Assembly (NCBI RefSeq): GCF_003952365.1
Contig: NZ_CP034443.1
Coordinates: 124,001-188,000, forward strand
From: Mesorhizobium sp. M9A.F.Ca.ET.002.03.1.2
GTDB taxonomy: Bacteria; Pseudomonadota; Alphaproteobacteria; Rhizobiales; Rhizobiaceae
Reading direction: 5' to 3'
Length of the DNA stretch: 64,000 bases
The stretch's first letter is position 1; every line of letters begins with the position of its first letter. The notes under the pieces are model-generated. The model was not told the DNA's origin and searched no databases. It saw only the letters and a list, made by a program, of their open reading frames with translations. Positions 43,315-51,970 of the stretch are shown one piece after another. Both the position numbers and the translations under genes were made by a program.

Positions 43315-44289
43315 ATGATCAAGGCATTCGTCGTGGACAATGATCGCCTGCGCCTCGCCGACGATCTCTTGGAAAGCAGCGACAAGGTCGTCTGGGCCGA
43401 CCTTCTGAGCCCGACCAAGGAGGAGGAAGCGGCCATCGAGGCCTGGCTCGGTGTCGCCATTCCGACGCGCGAGGAGATGGAGGAGATCGAGATTTCGAGC
43501 CGCCTCTATATCGAGGACGGCGCCTATTTCATGACCGCCATTCTGCCGGCCCAGACCGAGGCCGACGATCCCCTGATGTCGCCGGTCACCTTCGTGCTGG
43601 CCGGCAACAGGCTGATCACCGTGCGCTACCATGAGCCGAAGGCCTTCAAGACCTTTCCGCTGCGCGCCGAGAAGGTAGCGACCGGCTGCACCAGCGGCGA
43701 CACCATCCTGATCGGTCTGCTGGAGGCGATCGTCGACCGCCTCGCCGACATTCTGGAGCGCGCCGGCCGCGACATCGAGACGATCTCGCGCGACATCTTC
43801 GAAGCAAGCTCGACCAAGGCTTCCAAGCGCAACCGCGACTTCCAGGAATTGCTGAAGGCCATCGGCCGCAAGGAGGACATCGCCTCCTCGATCCGCGACA
43901 GCCTGATCTCGCTGCAGCGGCTCGCCGGCTTCCTCGCCCACGCCTCGACCCAGACCAGGATGAGCAAGGACCTCCGCGCGCGCATCAAGACCTTGTCGCG
44001 CGATGTTCTGTCGCTCGCCGACCACGCCACCTTCCTGTCGCAGAAGATCAACTTCCTGCTCGACGCGACGCTCGGCATGATCTCGATCGAGCAGAACGCC
44101 ATCATCAAGATCTTTTCCGTCGCCGCCGTCATCTTCCTGCCGCCGACGCTGGTCGCTTCGATCTACGGCATGAATTTCGACATCATGCCCGAACTGAAAT
44201 GGCAGTTCGGCTATCCCTTCGCCGTCGGCTTGATGATCGTGTCCGCGATTCTGCCCTTCTGGTATTTCCGCCGCCGCGGCTGGTTGTAG
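43315..44289 (+). CDS. corA: CorA-like divalent metal ion transporter
   Basis: A 324-residue CorA-family channel: a long cytoplasmic alpha/beta domain, then two C-terminal helices with the selectivity signature YGMNF (GMN at 285-287) between them and a basic end (FRRRGWL). It carries Mg2+ (or Co2+/Ni2+) across the inner membrane as a pentamer. ATG 43315 has GGGAG 8 nt upstream; the open frame to 43189 is unlikely coding. A perfect dyad and promoter lie upstream. Confidence 0.92.
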   Translation: MIKAFVVDNDRLRLADDLLESSDKVVWADLLSPTKEEEAAIEAWLGVAIPTREEMEEIEISSRLYIEDGAYFMTAILPAQTEADDPLMSPVTFVLAGNRLITVRYHEPKAFKTFPLRAEKVATGCTSGDTILIGLLEAIVDRLADILERAGRDIETISRDIFEASSTKASKRNRDFQELLKAIGRKEDIASSIRDSLISLQRLAGFLAHASTQTRMSKDLRARIKTLSRDVLSLADHATFLSQKINFLLDATLGMISIEQNAIIKIFSVAAVIFLPPTLVASIYGMNFDIMPELKWQFGYPFAVGLMIVSAILPFWYFRRRGWL

Positions 44290-44424
44290 AGCCTTCGAAC
44301 CTTCTGTTATCCGTTGGTCGCGGTGGCCTGGCGCACCAGAAATTACTTGACCAAATCCCGTCCCGCCTGCATCCGGGAACCCCGATCCGTCGCGATCGTA
44401 CAATCTTGAACCGGATTCCAGACC

Positions 44425-44886
44425 ATGACCGGAAAGACCTGGGCCTATGAGGACTTCGTCGAGGGCGCGTCGCTCGACCTCGGCACGAAGCTGGTGAGCG
44501 CGGCCGAGATCATCGAATTCGCCGGGGAATTCGATGCGCAGCCGATGCATCTCGACGAGGTTGCGGGCAAGGCCAGCATCCTCGGCGGGCTGGCGGCTTC
44601 CGGCTGGCACACCTGTGCGATGTTCATGCGCATGCTGTGCGATGCCTTCTTGCTCGATTCGACCTGCCAAGGCGCCCCTGGGGTCGATCAGGTCCGGTGG
44701 AAGAAGCCGGTGCTGGCCGGCGACATCCTGAGCGGCAACACCACCGTCCTTGCCAAGCGCCTGTCCCGATCCAAGCCGCAGCTCGGCCTTGTCACCATGC
44801 GCAGCGAGCTTTTCAACCAGCGCGGCGAAAGCGTCTTCGATCTCGAGAACACCGTGATGTTCCTGACCCGTGAGGCCAGCGCGTGA
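44425..44886 (+). CDS. MaoC family dehydratase, first of two
   Basis: A 153-residue single hot-dog domain with the hydratase-2 motif: EFDAQPMHLDEVAGKASILGG (catalytic D-x4-H) and GLAASGWHT. MaoC proteins hydrate 2-enoyl-CoA or act on related thioesters. Its TGA overlaps the GTG start of the next gene by 4 bp, so the two MaoC proteins are made together and may form a heteromer. No other fatty-acid genes adjoin; substrate unknown. Confidence 0.9.
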   Translation: MTGKTWAYEDFVEGASLDLGTKLVSAAEIIEFAGEFDAQPMHLDEVAGKASILGGLAASGWHTCAMFMRMLCDAFLLDSTCQGAPGVDQVRWKKPVLAGDILSGNTTVLAKRLSRSKPQLGLVTMRSELFNQRGESVFDLENTVMFLTREASA

Positions 44887-45353
44887 GCCTCGACGAGTTC
44901 TTCTGCATCGGCGTCACCGTCACGCTCGGTTCGCATACATTCGAACCCGAGGCGATCAAGGCCTTCGCCAGGAAATACGATCCGCAGGTTTTCCATCTCG
45001 ACGAGGCGGCGGCGAGGAAGAGCGTATTCGGCGGCCTATGCGCATCGGGCTGGCACACCGCCGCCACCTGGATGAAATTGAACCTCGAGACCCGCATGGA
45101 GACCGAGGGCGCCCGCTGGACCGGCCCTGGTCCCTTACCCGAATTCGGCCCCTCGCCCGGCTTCAAGAACCTTAAATGGCCGAAGCCCGTCTATGCCGGA
45201 GAGACCGTTACCTTCACCCGCACCGCGCTTGCCCACCGCCCCATAACCTCGCGCCCGGGCTGGCGGCTGCTCACCCTTAGCTCGGAGGCCGTCGATTCGA
45301 GCGGCGACAAGGTCATCGAGTTCGAAAGCGCCGTATTGGTGAAGGTGGGGTGA
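44883..45353 (+). CDS. MaoC family dehydratase, second of two
   Basis: A 156-residue hot-dog protein with KYDPQVFHLDEAAARKSVFGG (D-x4-H) and GLCASGWHT, paralogous to the gene before it. GTG start at 44883 overlaps that gene's stop (GTGA), implying translational coupling. Paired MaoC genes of this type are frequent in rhizobial genomes next to apt and petABC. The substrate is an acyl-CoA by family, not shown. Convergent with apt. Confidence 0.9.
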   Translation: MSLDEFFCIGVTVTLGSHTFEPEAIKAFARKYDPQVFHLDEAAARKSVFGGLCASGWHTAATWMKLNLETRMETEGARWTGPGPLPEFGPSPGFKNLKWPKPVYAGETVTFTRTALAHRPITSRPGWRLLTLSSEAVDSSGDKVIEFESAVLVKVG

Positions 45354-45389
45354 GGCGCTCCTTCTCCTGTGGGAGAAGCGTACGCTCTC

Positions 45390-45935
45390 TCAATGCCCTT
45401 TGAACCCGATCAGCGTCCTGACCGGCACGCCGAGCGCTTCGAGTTTCTCGCGGCCGCCGAGATCCGGCAGGTCGATGACGAAGCAGGCAGCGATGATGTC
45501 GGCGCCGATCTGCCGCAACAGCTTGACCGCCGCCTCGGCGGTGCCACCGGTGGCGATCAGGTCGTCGACCAGGATCACCTTTTCACCCGGGGACACGCCG
45601 TCCTTGTGCATCTCCATCTCGTCCAGCCCATATTCGAGGCTGTAGGCGACGCGCACCGTCTCGTAAGGCAGCTTGCCCTTCTTGCGGATCGGCACGAAGC
45701 CGGCCGAGAGCTGGTGGGCGACGGCGCCGCCGAGGATGAAGCCGCGCGCCTCGATACCGGCGATCTTGTCGACTTTCTGGCCGGCATAGGGGTGCACCAG
45801 TTCGTCGATGGCGCGGCGGAAGGCGCGCGCATTGCTCAGCAGCGTGGTGATGTCGCGAAACAGGATGCCCGGCTTGGGATAGTCCGGAATGGTGCGGATT
45901 GAGGCAAGCAGCGTGTCTTCGAGCGAAGGTTTCAT
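45390..45935 (-). CDS. apt: Adenine phosphoribosyltransferase
   Basis: A 181-residue type I phosphoribosyltransferase that salvages adenine to AMP with PRPP. The PRPP loop [35 protein letters not shown] and the EARGFILG block identify Apt; length is standard. ATG 45935 is chosen over the frame open to 46160, which crosses a repeat. In rhizobia apt usually follows petC closely; here a parDE module and repeats separate them by ~1.2 kb. Confidence 0.96.
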   Translation of the reverse strand: MKPSLEDTLLASIRTIPDYPKPGILFRDITTLLSNARAFRRAIDELVHPYAGQKVDKIAGIEARGFILGGAVAHQLSAGFVPIRKKGKLPYETVRVAYSLEYGLDEMEMHKDGVSPGEKVILVDDLIATGGTAEAAVKLLRQIGADIIAACFVIDLPDLGGREKLEALGVPVRTLIGFKGH

Positions 45936-46084
45936 GAGGCGGCTCTCCGGGGCATTCGTCCGATTCGACCTGAAGACATGAAGGGAACTCCGGCCGACCG
46001 TAACCCGGCGCGGCCGGCGACGGCTACCGCGATGTGGCGCCTGACAGAAAATTGTCCGGCAAAGGGCTGGAGCCGGGCGGTCTT

Positions 46085-46122
46085 GGAGCGACGTGCGTCC
46101 ATTTGGACGCACAAAGTACGGT
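46085..46122. repeat. Dispersed repeat, GCGTCCA..TGGACGC family, partial copy
   Basis: gagcgacGTGCGTCCA-ttTGGACGCACaaagtacggtc: the dyad head of the element at 28291 without its tail. It lies in the 389-bp gap (45936-46324) between apt and parE, which is otherwise empty; the missing tail-like part appears on the other side of parDE at 47061. Confidence 0.8.
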
Positions 46123-46324
46123 CGTGATCTGTAACCAATTGGTATAAAATAAAAAGCCATCCGGCAGATGAGCTCACCAAATGACGAAAATTGACGGCAA
46201 AACCCTCCCCTCGCTGCCGCTTCTGCCTACTTAGTTCACTCCTCAGACCGTCGCTTCGAACGCCTTGATCCGCGGAATTACGGCAGCTCTGGCACTTCTG
46301 TGGATTCGCTGCCGAAAAGCAAGG

Positions 46325-46693
46325 TCAGTCGTCGCCGTAGTCGACCGGCAGATGCCGTTCGAGGTCCATCGCATCGTGCAGGATTCGACCTATGCCGATA
46401 ATGTGGGCGCGAGCCGCCCGGTAGAGCAGGAGATGGCGCGGACGCAAGACGATGCCGTACTCGGTCTTAGCAAGCTCGCGGCTGTAACGGAGGTGGTAGC
46501 TGCGGATGTTTTCGCCGAGCTCGGGCCGGGCAAGGCTTCCGAGCCGCTCGGGATCGGCCGCGATGTCGCGCAAAGCCGTCACCAGGAGCCGCTCGTAGCG
46601 CAGCCGTGCGACCTCGCCGAAGGTGGCGTCCGTGTAGGCGAGAAGTTCAATGATGTCTTGCTGGGCTGTCGCGGACAGCCGATAGACGGCCAT
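46325..46693 (-). CDS. parE: Type II toxin of the RelE/ParE superfamily
   Basis: A 122-residue ParE-like toxin: YRLSATAQQDIIELLAYTDATFG at the N terminus, the central YHLRYSR strand region and LLYRAARAHIIGIGRILHDAMDLERHL at the end fit the ParE pattern (quoted in parts). ParE proteins poison DNA gyrase. The gene starts 3 bp after the parD stop, as expected for a parDE operon. Its own expression depends on the ParD promoter. Confidence 0.88.
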   Translation of the reverse strand: MAVYRLSATAQQDIIELLAYTDATFGEVARLRYERLLVTALRDIAADPERLGSLARPELGENIRSYHLRYSRELAKTEYGIVLRPRHLLLYRAARAHIIGIGRILHDAMDLERHLPVDYGDD

Positions 46694-46696
46694 GCG

Positions 46697-46990
46697 TCAG
46701 CGGCCGCTGTTTCTGGTTCGGGCGTTCGCCTGCAGGCCAAGTCCGCTGATGAATTCTTCCAGGCCGTCGTCGCCGACCTCCTGGAACCGGCCTTCCTCGA
46801 TGTCTCGGAAGCCGACCCGGGCGGCTTGCTTAAGCGCAGCAAGCCTGGCCTCCTCGCGCGCCTCGCGCTGCTCGATCAGGCGCAGGCCCTCGCGCAGCAC
46901 CTCGCTGGCGTTCTGGTATCGGCCGGAACCGACCAGACGCTCGATGACTTCCTCGTGGTGCTCTGTCAGGACAACGTTGCGCGTCGGCAT
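46697..46990 (-). CDS. parD: ParD-family antitoxin (CopG/RHH)
   Basis: A 97-residue antitoxin. The N terminus RNVVLTEHHEEVIERLVGSGRYQNASEVLREGLRLIEQRE (shown in pieces) is the ribbon-helix-helix DNA-binding domain of the ParD/CC2985 type; the C-terminal tail would wrap ParE. ATG 46990 with GAAGGA 7 nt upstream. A 13-bp perfect palindrome lies 40 bp upstream and is a likely autoregulatory operator. Confidence 0.9.
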   Translation of the reverse strand: MPTRNVVLTEHHEEVIERLVGSGRYQNASEVLREGLRLIEQREAREEARLAALKQAARVGFRDIEEGRFQEVGDDGLEEFISGLGLQANARTRNSGR

Positions 46991-47029
46991 CGGGATTTCC
47001 TTCGCTGTTGCTCCCATCATATAAGCGAT

Positions 47030-47042
47030 GGCATATTATGCC
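47030..47042. promoter_or_regulatory. Candidate ParD operator
   Basis: GGCATA-t-TATGCC, a perfect 13-bp palindrome upstream of parD. It is AT-rich at the centre and could overlap the -10 region of the parDE promoter, as usual for RHH antitoxin autoregulation. Confidence 0.5.
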
Positions 47043-47060
47043 AATAGCCTTGGCCTGACG

Positions 47061-47147
47061 GTACGCTCTAACATTTTTATCCACGCATCGTGCTTTCCGA
47101 GCCGAACGTCAGCGAAGCAAGATCGATTCCGATTTCGGGCCGATGCG
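47061..47147. repeat. Dispersed repeat, tail portion of the GCGTCCA family
   Basis: gtacgctctaaca...cgcatcgtgctttccgagccgaacgtcagcg...gattccgatttcgggccgatgcg closely follows the second half of the element at 28291-28412. It lies between parD and the pet terminator. Confidence 0.75.
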
Positions 47148-47158
47148 CTCGGAAATGC

Positions 47159-47182
47159 AAAGGGCGCCTTTCGGCGCCCTTT
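47159..47182 (-). terminator. Terminator of the petABC operon
   Basis: AAAGGGCGCC-tttc-GGCGCCCTTT, a perfect 10-bp stem with 4-nt loop, 22 bp beyond the petC stop on the minus strand. The following T-run is weak (TTTGCATTT), but the position and stem strength support termination. Confidence 0.75.
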
Positions 47183-47204
47183 CGATCTCGTGGCTTTCCG
47201 GAGC

Positions 47205-48077
47205 TCAGTGCGCCACGCCGGCCCACACCTTACGCTTGGTCAGATAGACCAGCGCGCCGAACAGCAACAGGAAGACCAGCACGCGAAAGCCGGTCTTCTT
47301 GCGGGCTTCCAGATGCGGCTCGGCTGCCCACATCAGGAAGGCCGACACGTCACGGGAATATTGATCGACAGTCTGCGGCGAGCCGTCGTCATAGGTCACC
47401 TGGTCGTCGGAAAGCGGGTTGGGCATCTTCAGCGACACGCCGGCTATGAAATACGGATTGTAGTGCGTGCCTTCCGGTATCTCCATGCCCGCCGGCGGCT
47501 CCTCGTCATAGCCGGTCAGCAGCGAGTGGATATAGTCGGGACCGCCCTGGGCGTATTGCGTGAAGATGTCGAAGACGAAACGCGGAAAACCGCGCTCGAC
47601 GCCGCGCGCCTTGGCCAGCAGCGACATGTCGGGCGGGGCAGCCCCGCCATTGGCGGCCGCTGCTGCCTGCTCGTTGGGGAACGGCGCCGGGAAATGGTCG
47701 GACGGTATGCCGGGACGATCGAACATGTCGCCGGCATCGTTGGGACCGTCATTGATCGTGTACTCGGCCGCCAGCGCCTTGATCTGCCCTTCCGAATAGC
47801 CAAGATCTTCCAGCGTGCGGAACGCCACCAAATTCATCGAGTGGCAGGCCGCGCAGACTTCCTTGTAGACCTTCAGCCCGCGCTGCAACTGCGCCTTGTC
47901 GTAGGTTCCGAACGGCCCGGCGAAGCTCCAGTCCATCTCCTTCGGCTCGTGTATCGGGAAATGCGTCGGCGCGGCTGCGTTGTGCGCCTCCTCCTGGGCG
48001 ATGGCCCCGGTGGTCGCGGCCCCAGCGCCTGCCAACACAAGGCCGAGCAGCGCCAGTGAGGTGAGAACCTTCTTCAT
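47205..48077 (-). CDS. petC: Cytochrome c1 subunit of the bc1 complex
   Basis: A 290-residue cytochrome c1: signal peptide (~1-27, TTGAIAQ), haem c motif C75-A-A-C78-H79, PNDAGDMFDRPGIPSD, an axial Met region (VSLKMPNPL), and a C-terminal membrane anchor (VLVFLLLFGALVYL) followed by basic residues. Electrons pass from the Rieske protein to c1 and on to cytochrome c. ATG 48077 has AAGGGG 7 nt upstream. Third gene of petABC; an 89-bp gap before it holds a palindromic repeat. Confidence 0.96.
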   Translation of the reverse strand: MKKVLTSLALLGLVLAGAGAATTGAIAQEEAHNAAAPTHFPIHEPKEMDWSFAGPFGTYDKAQLQRGLKVYKEVCAACHSMNLVAFRTLEDLGYSEGQIKALAAEYTINDGPNDAGDMFDRPGIPSDHFPAPFPNEQAAAAANGGAAPPDMSLLAKARGVERGFPRFVFDIFTQYAQGGPDYIHSLLTGYDEEPPAGMEIPEGTHYNPYFIAGVSLKMPNPLSDDQVTYDDGSPQTVDQYSRDVSAFLMWAAEPHLEARKKTGFRVLVFLLLFGALVYLTKRKVWAGVAH

Positions 48078-48119
48078 GCCAAATCCCCTTGAGATTCTCT
48101 GCCGCGCTGTCGTCGTCTC

Positions 48120-48168
48120 GAGCATGATCTTGTCCGAAAACCGGTCTCCACTTTTCGGGATCATGCTC
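48120..48168. repeat. GAGCATGATC dyad between petB and petC
   Basis: GAGCATGATC (48120-48129) / GATCATGCTC (48159-48168), with inner TCCGAAAA / TTTTCGGGA pairing. A related dyad occurs at 60910. As RNA it forms a strong hairpin inside the petABC message and touches the petB stop, so it may modulate petC expression or mRNA stability. Confidence 0.75.
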
Positions 48169-49471
48169 AGCCCTTGGTTTCCGGTGCGGCTGTCGCGCCG
48201 GCCGGATGTCCGCCACCGCCACCTTTGTTCTTCTCGAGCACCGCCTCGGTGATCGAATTCGGCAACCGCCGCGGGGTCTCGATCAGGCCGAGCACAGGCA
48301 GCACGACCAGGAAGAAGGCGAAGTAGAACAATGTCGCCATCTGCGCCATGAAGACATAGCTGCCTTCGGCCGGCTGCGAGCCCAGCCAGCCGAGCAGAAC
48401 GGCATCGATCACGAACAGCCAGTAGAACAGCTTGTACCAGGGCCGATAGACCGCCGAGCGCACCTTCGAGGTGTCGAGCCACGGCACCAGGAACAGCATG
48501 GCGATGGCGCCGAACATGCAAAGCACGCCACCGAGCTTGGAGTTGATCGGCCCGATATTGAAAGTGATGGCGCGCAGGATCGCGTAGAACGGCAGGAAGT
48601 ACCATTCCGGCACGATATGGGCCGGCGTCTTCAGCGGGTCGGCGACTGTGTAATTGTCCGGATGGCCGAGATAGTTCGGCAGGTAGAAGACGAAATAGGC
48701 GAAGATGAACAGGAACACGATCATGCCGAACGCGTCCTTGATGGTCGCGTAAGGGGTGAAGGCGACGGTGTCGGTCTTCGACTTGACCTCGATGCCGGTC
48801 GGGTTCGACTGGCCGACCACATGCAGCGCCCAGACATGCAGCACGACGACGCCGGCGATCATGAACGGCAGAAGATAGTGCAGTGAAAAGAAGCGGTTCA
48901 GCGTCGGGTTGTCGACAGCGAAGCCGCCGAGCAAAAGCTGCTGGATCCAGTCGCCGACCAGCGGGATGGCGCTGAAGAAGCCGGTGATGACGGTCGCGCC
49001 CCAGAAGCTCATCTGCCCCCAGGGCAGCACATAGCCCATGAAGCCTGTTGCCATCATCAAGAGGTAGATGATGCAGCCGAGGATCCACAGAAGCTCGCGC
49101 GGCGCCTTGTAGGAGCCGTAGTAGAGACCACGGAAGATGTGGATGTAGACGGCGACGAAGAAGAAAGATGCGCCGTTCGAATGGAGGTAGCGTAGCAGCC
49201 AGCCCGAATTCACGTCGCGCATGATCTTCTCGACCGAATCGAAGGCGAGAGTGCTGTCCGCCGCGTAGTGCATGGCCAGCACGATGCCGGTCAGGATCTG
49301 CGCCACAAGCATGATCGACAGGATGCCGCCGAAGGTCCACGCATAGTTGAGGTTGCGCGGCACCGGATAGGCGACGAAGCTGTCGTAGACCAGCCGCGGC
49401 AGCGGCATGCGGGCGTCGAACCAGCGTCCGATACCGGTCTTGGGCGTATAGGTCGAGTGTCCCTCGCTCAT
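48167..49471 (-). CDS. petB: Cytochrome b subunit of the bc1 complex
   Basis: A 434-residue polytopic protein with eight helices. Haem-ligand histidines lie in helices B and D ([46 protein letters not shown], in pieces); [14 protein letters not shown] contains the Qo-site PEWY motif. It houses both quinone sites and haems bL and bH. ATG 49471 follows petA by 17 bp. The C-terminal ~20 residues are G/A/P-rich. Bacterial-length fused cytochrome b (not split as in b6f). Confidence 0.97.
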   Translation of the reverse strand: MSEGHSTYTPKTGIGRWFDARMPLPRLVYDSFVAYPVPRNLNYAWTFGGILSIMLVAQILTGIVLAMHYAADSTLAFDSVEKIMRDVNSGWLLRYLHSNGASFFFVAVYIHIFRGLYYGSYKAPRELLWILGCIIYLLMMATGFMGYVLPWGQMSFWGATVITGFFSAIPLVGDWIQQLLLGGFAVDNPTLNRFFSLHYLLPFMIAGVVVLHVWALHVVGQSNPTGIEVKSKTDTVAFTPYATIKDAFGMIVFLFIFAYFVFYLPNYLGHPDNYTVADPLKTPAHIVPEWYFLPFYAILRAITFNIGPINSKLGGVLCMFGAIAMLFLVPWLDTSKVRSAVYRPWYKLFYWLFVIDAVLLGWLGSQPAEGSYVFMAQMATLFYFAFFLVVLPVLGLIETPRRLPNSITEAVLEKNKGGGGGHPAGATAAPETKG

Positions 49472-49488
49472 CGAAATGTCCCCTCGCC

Positions 49489-50049
49489 TCAGCCGATACG
49501 GATCTTGGTGTCGGAAATGAACTGGAACACCGGCACCGTCATGTTCTCCGGCGCCGGCCCCCCGCGGACGCGGCCGGCGGTGTCGTAAACCGAGCCGTGG
49601 CACGGGCAGAACCAGCCGCCGAACTCGCCTTCCTGGCCAAGCGGAATGCAGCCGAGATGGGTGCAGACCTGGACCATCACCATCCAGGCCTCCTTGCCCG
49701 GAGTGGTGCGGTTGGCGTCGGTCGCCGGCGCATCGGCCGGCAGATTGGCGTTGCGGGCGAGCGGATCCTTGAGCTGGGCCAGATTGACCGCTTCGCCGTC
49801 CTTCATCTCTTGTTCGGTGCGGTTGCGCACGACCACTGGCTTGCCGCGCCATTTCACGACGAGCGACATTCCCGGTGTCAGCGAGGAGACGTCGACCTCG
49901 ACCGAGGCCAGCGCCAGCGTCGAGGCGTCCGGGCGCATCTGGTCTATGAACGGCCAGGCAACGGCGCCCGCGCCGACCACCGCGGCCATGCCGGTGGCGA
50001 CGTAGAGAAAATCACGACGGTTGGGATCCTGGATGTCGGTTGCGCTCAC
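49489..50049 (-). CDS. petA: Rieske iron-sulfur subunit of the bc1 complex
   Basis: A 186-residue Rieske protein. [11 protein letters not shown] near residue 10 is a Tat signal that remains as the membrane anchor. The 2Fe-2S cluster is held by C129-T-H131-L-G-C134 and C148-P-C150-H151-GS, with the disulfide pair C134/C150. It moves electrons from ubiquinol at the Qo site to cytochrome c1. First gene of petABC; the promoter should lie in the 289 bp up to the divergent cupin gene. Confidence 0.97.
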   Translation of the reverse strand: MSATDIQDPNRRDFLYVATGMAAVVGAGAVAWPFIDQMRPDASTLALASVEVDVSSLTPGMSLVVKWRGKPVVVRNRTEQEMKDGEAVNLAQLKDPLARNANLPADAPATDANRTTPGKEAWMVMVQVCTHLGCIPLGQEGEFGGWFCPCHGSVYDTAGRVRGGPAPENMTVPVFQFISDTKIRIG

Positions 50050-50338
50050 GGGTGCCTGATCCTTTCGCCTCTTCCGTGCCGGTGGCCGAGCCTTGTTCCC
50101 CGCTCATTCACGCCAACCCGACAGCGCATGGCGAACAGGCTAGCGAATTCCTCCGGCATTTGGACTTCGGTTTATGCGTGAAGCCTGTTTTTGTCCAGAC
50201 GGGTGAAGGCACAAGGGCAGATTGTCGCGGGGACGCAATCTGGCGCCGGGCCGCATGGTGAAAACGACCGGAAATCAACCGCAAAGCAGCGCCTGCGTTG
50301 CCTCGACAGGAGACCCGGCCTCGGTCTATCCTCGACCC

Positions 50339-50695
50339 ATGGCGCATGTCATCAACCGCGACAAATGGGCCGGGGTCCCCGACCGCTGGCCAGACCATTG
50401 GCAGGGCGAACTGCAATGCGGCGCCTACGGCTCCAAAAGCTGCCTGATCTTCAACTATCTGCCGGAGATCGGCGGCGGCCCGCGCCTGCACACGCATCCC
50501 TATTGCGAGATTTTCATCATCCGCACCGGCAACGGGCTGTTCACCGTCGGCGACCGGCAGATCGAGGCGTCGGCTGGCCAGATCCTGATCGTGCCGCCGA
50601 ACACGCCGCACAAATTCACCAATCTCGGCCCAGGCCCGCTGGAGACCACCGACATCCACGAGAACAGCAGCTTCATCACCGAATGGCTGGAATAG
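50339..50695 (+). CDS. Cupin domain-containing protein
   Basis: About 118 residues forming one cupin barrel: GPRLHTHPYCEIFIIRTGNG (motif 1, with H-x-H and E) and GQILIVPPNTPHKFTNLG (motif 2, with H), which would hold one metal ion. Such proteins may be dioxygenases, isomerases or small-molecule binders. The ATG at 50339 lacks a clear ribosome-binding site, and an in-frame ATG at 50255 is possible. Divergent from petA. No function can be assigned. Confidence 0.75.
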   Translation: MAHVINRDKWAGVPDRWPDHWQGELQCGAYGSKSCLIFNYLPEIGGGPRLHTHPYCEIFIIRTGNGLFTVGDRQIEASAGQILIVPPNTPHKFTNLGPGPLETTDIHENSSFITEWLE

Positions 50696-50763
50696 ACCAT
50701 GAGCGCGAACCGAAGGTACACGTCAGCGAAAATGGAAACCGGTTTTCGCTGGAGATCATGGTC
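50695..50763. repeat. Palindromic element after the cupin gene
   Basis: Outer arms GACCATGA / TCATGGTC (50756-50763) and inner CAGCGAAAA / GGTTTTCGCTG surround a gcgaaccgaaggtacacgtcag core that echoes the tail of the element at 28291. Non-coding. Confidence 0.6.
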
Positions 50764-50807
50764 AAACTAGGTGAAGTCTGGACGCTTGGTTAGACAACCG
50801 CTTTGGC

Positions 50808-50878
50808 GAAGGTTTTCGATGCGGGCCGCGGCGCGAGGGTGTGTGCGGGCCGACCTCGGCCCGCGTTGGAAAACCTTC
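50808..50878. repeat. Inverted repeat GAAGGTTTTC / GAAAACCTTC
   Basis: Perfect 10-bp terminal arms (50808-50817, 50869-50878) enclosing GC-rich inner pairing GCGGGCCG / CGGCCCGC. It lies in the 396-bp gap between the cupin and HxlR genes, which holds no protein gene. Resembles a small non-autonomous mobile or BIME-type element. Confidence 0.6.
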
Positions 50879-51091
50879 ACCTGAGCGGACATTCCCATCG
50901 CTCTTCCAACCTTCAAAAGAACCGGCACCAATGACCTAGTTCAGACGTTTGTGAGTCGATCTGGCCGCTCGAAACAGTCATTCCCCATCAATCCCCATCA
51001 ATGCGACTGATGCAAGCGGTCTCGACTTTCTTGAGCAGGTTGCCAAAGGCCATCCCCTGACACGGCCGCCACAGCGATGAAGCTGCATACG

Positions 51092-51793
51092 CTACGCAGA
51101 AACCAGCTTCTTTTCCGCCGCGAAGGGGCTCAGGCCGAGCCAGGTCTGCATGTGACCGGCGACCTCACGATCGCCGGTGAGCAGGAGCTTTCCCTCGCTC
51201 ATCGCCTTGCGGACAGTCGTCAGCCCCATCCAGATCGCGGTCATGGTGCGCAGGTCGGCGGTGACGTAAAGGTCGACATCGAAGCCGGGGTCGACCCAGC
51301 AGAGATCCACCTCAGCACCGGGCTCGATGAGAAGCCACCACTGCCGGCGGGCGGCCGGCAGTTCGGGGTACAGGAAACGAACCACACAGCGCCGCGGCGG
51401 CAACGGTGAGGGATCGAGATTGCGGTGCATATCCCACATCAACAGCGACGGATCGAGATGTTGCAACGAGACATCGGCCTTGAACCAGCGCTGGCCCCAT
51501 ATGCCGATCGCCTCGACCACCGGCTTTAAGTCCCGTCCGGCAGGCGTTAGTTGATACTCCAGAATTCCCGGCTCGGTCCGCGAAGCAACACGATGGACGA
51601 TGCCGGCCTCCTCGAGATCACGCAGCCGCTTGACTAGAAGCGCCGGCGACATGAGCGGCACGCCGCGGCGCAGATCGTTGAAGCGGGTCGAGCCGGCCAC
51701 CAACTCGCGCAGGAGCACCACCGTCCAGCGCGTGCACAGCACTTCGGCAGCCATGGCCACCGGACAAAACTGTCCATAGCTGGCTTGTGTCAT
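51092..51793 (-). CDS. HxlR family regulator with C-terminal SCP2-like domain
   Basis: A 233-residue protein, about twice the usual HxlR length. Residues ~8-100 are an HxlR winged helix (CPVAMAAEVLCTRWTVVLLREL, RRGVPLMSPALLVKRLRDLEEAGIV, YQLTPAGRDL). Residues ~125-230 resemble the SCP-2 sterol-carrier fold (DLYVTADLRTMTAIWMGL, GKLLLTGDRE), which could bind a hydrophobic ligand. ATG 51793 has GGGAGGAGG 6 nt upstream, lying within a perfect inverted repeat. Divergent from the DUF1326 gene, its likely target. Confidence 0.85.
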   Translation of the reverse strand: MTQASYGQFCPVAMAAEVLCTRWTVVLLRELVAGSTRFNDLRRGVPLMSPALLVKRLRDLEEAGIVHRVASRTEPGILEYQLTPAGRDLKPVVEAIGIWGQRWFKADVSLQHLDPSLLMWDMHRNLDPSPLPPRRCVVRFLYPELPAARRQWWLLIEPGAEVDLCWVDPGFDVDLYVTADLRTMTAIWMGLTTVRKAMSEGKLLLTGDREVAGHMQTWLGLSPFAAEKKLVSA

Positions 51794-51818
51794 GGTGAAC
51801 CTCCTCCCTAGGTTCACC
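51794..51818. promoter_or_regulatory. 9-bp inverted repeat over the HxlR ribosome-binding site
   Basis: GGTGAACCT (51794-51802) and AGGTTCACC (51810-51818), 7 bp apart, directly before the start codon on the minus strand; the Shine-Dalgarno sequence lies between and within the arms. A plausible autoregulatory operator; as RNA, the hairpin would occlude the ribosome-binding site. Confidence 0.6.
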
Positions 51819-51970
51819 TGACGCTACGGCAGATCGCAGCTCCTGGCTAGTTCAGATTCTATACCGGGTCACTTCAATTCCTGAACTGGAGCTCGCTTCC
51901 TCCCTTGTGCCATCTTCGTGATGGTTGCGCCAACATCGGCGCTCTAAAAATCTGAGCTAGGGAGGAACAC

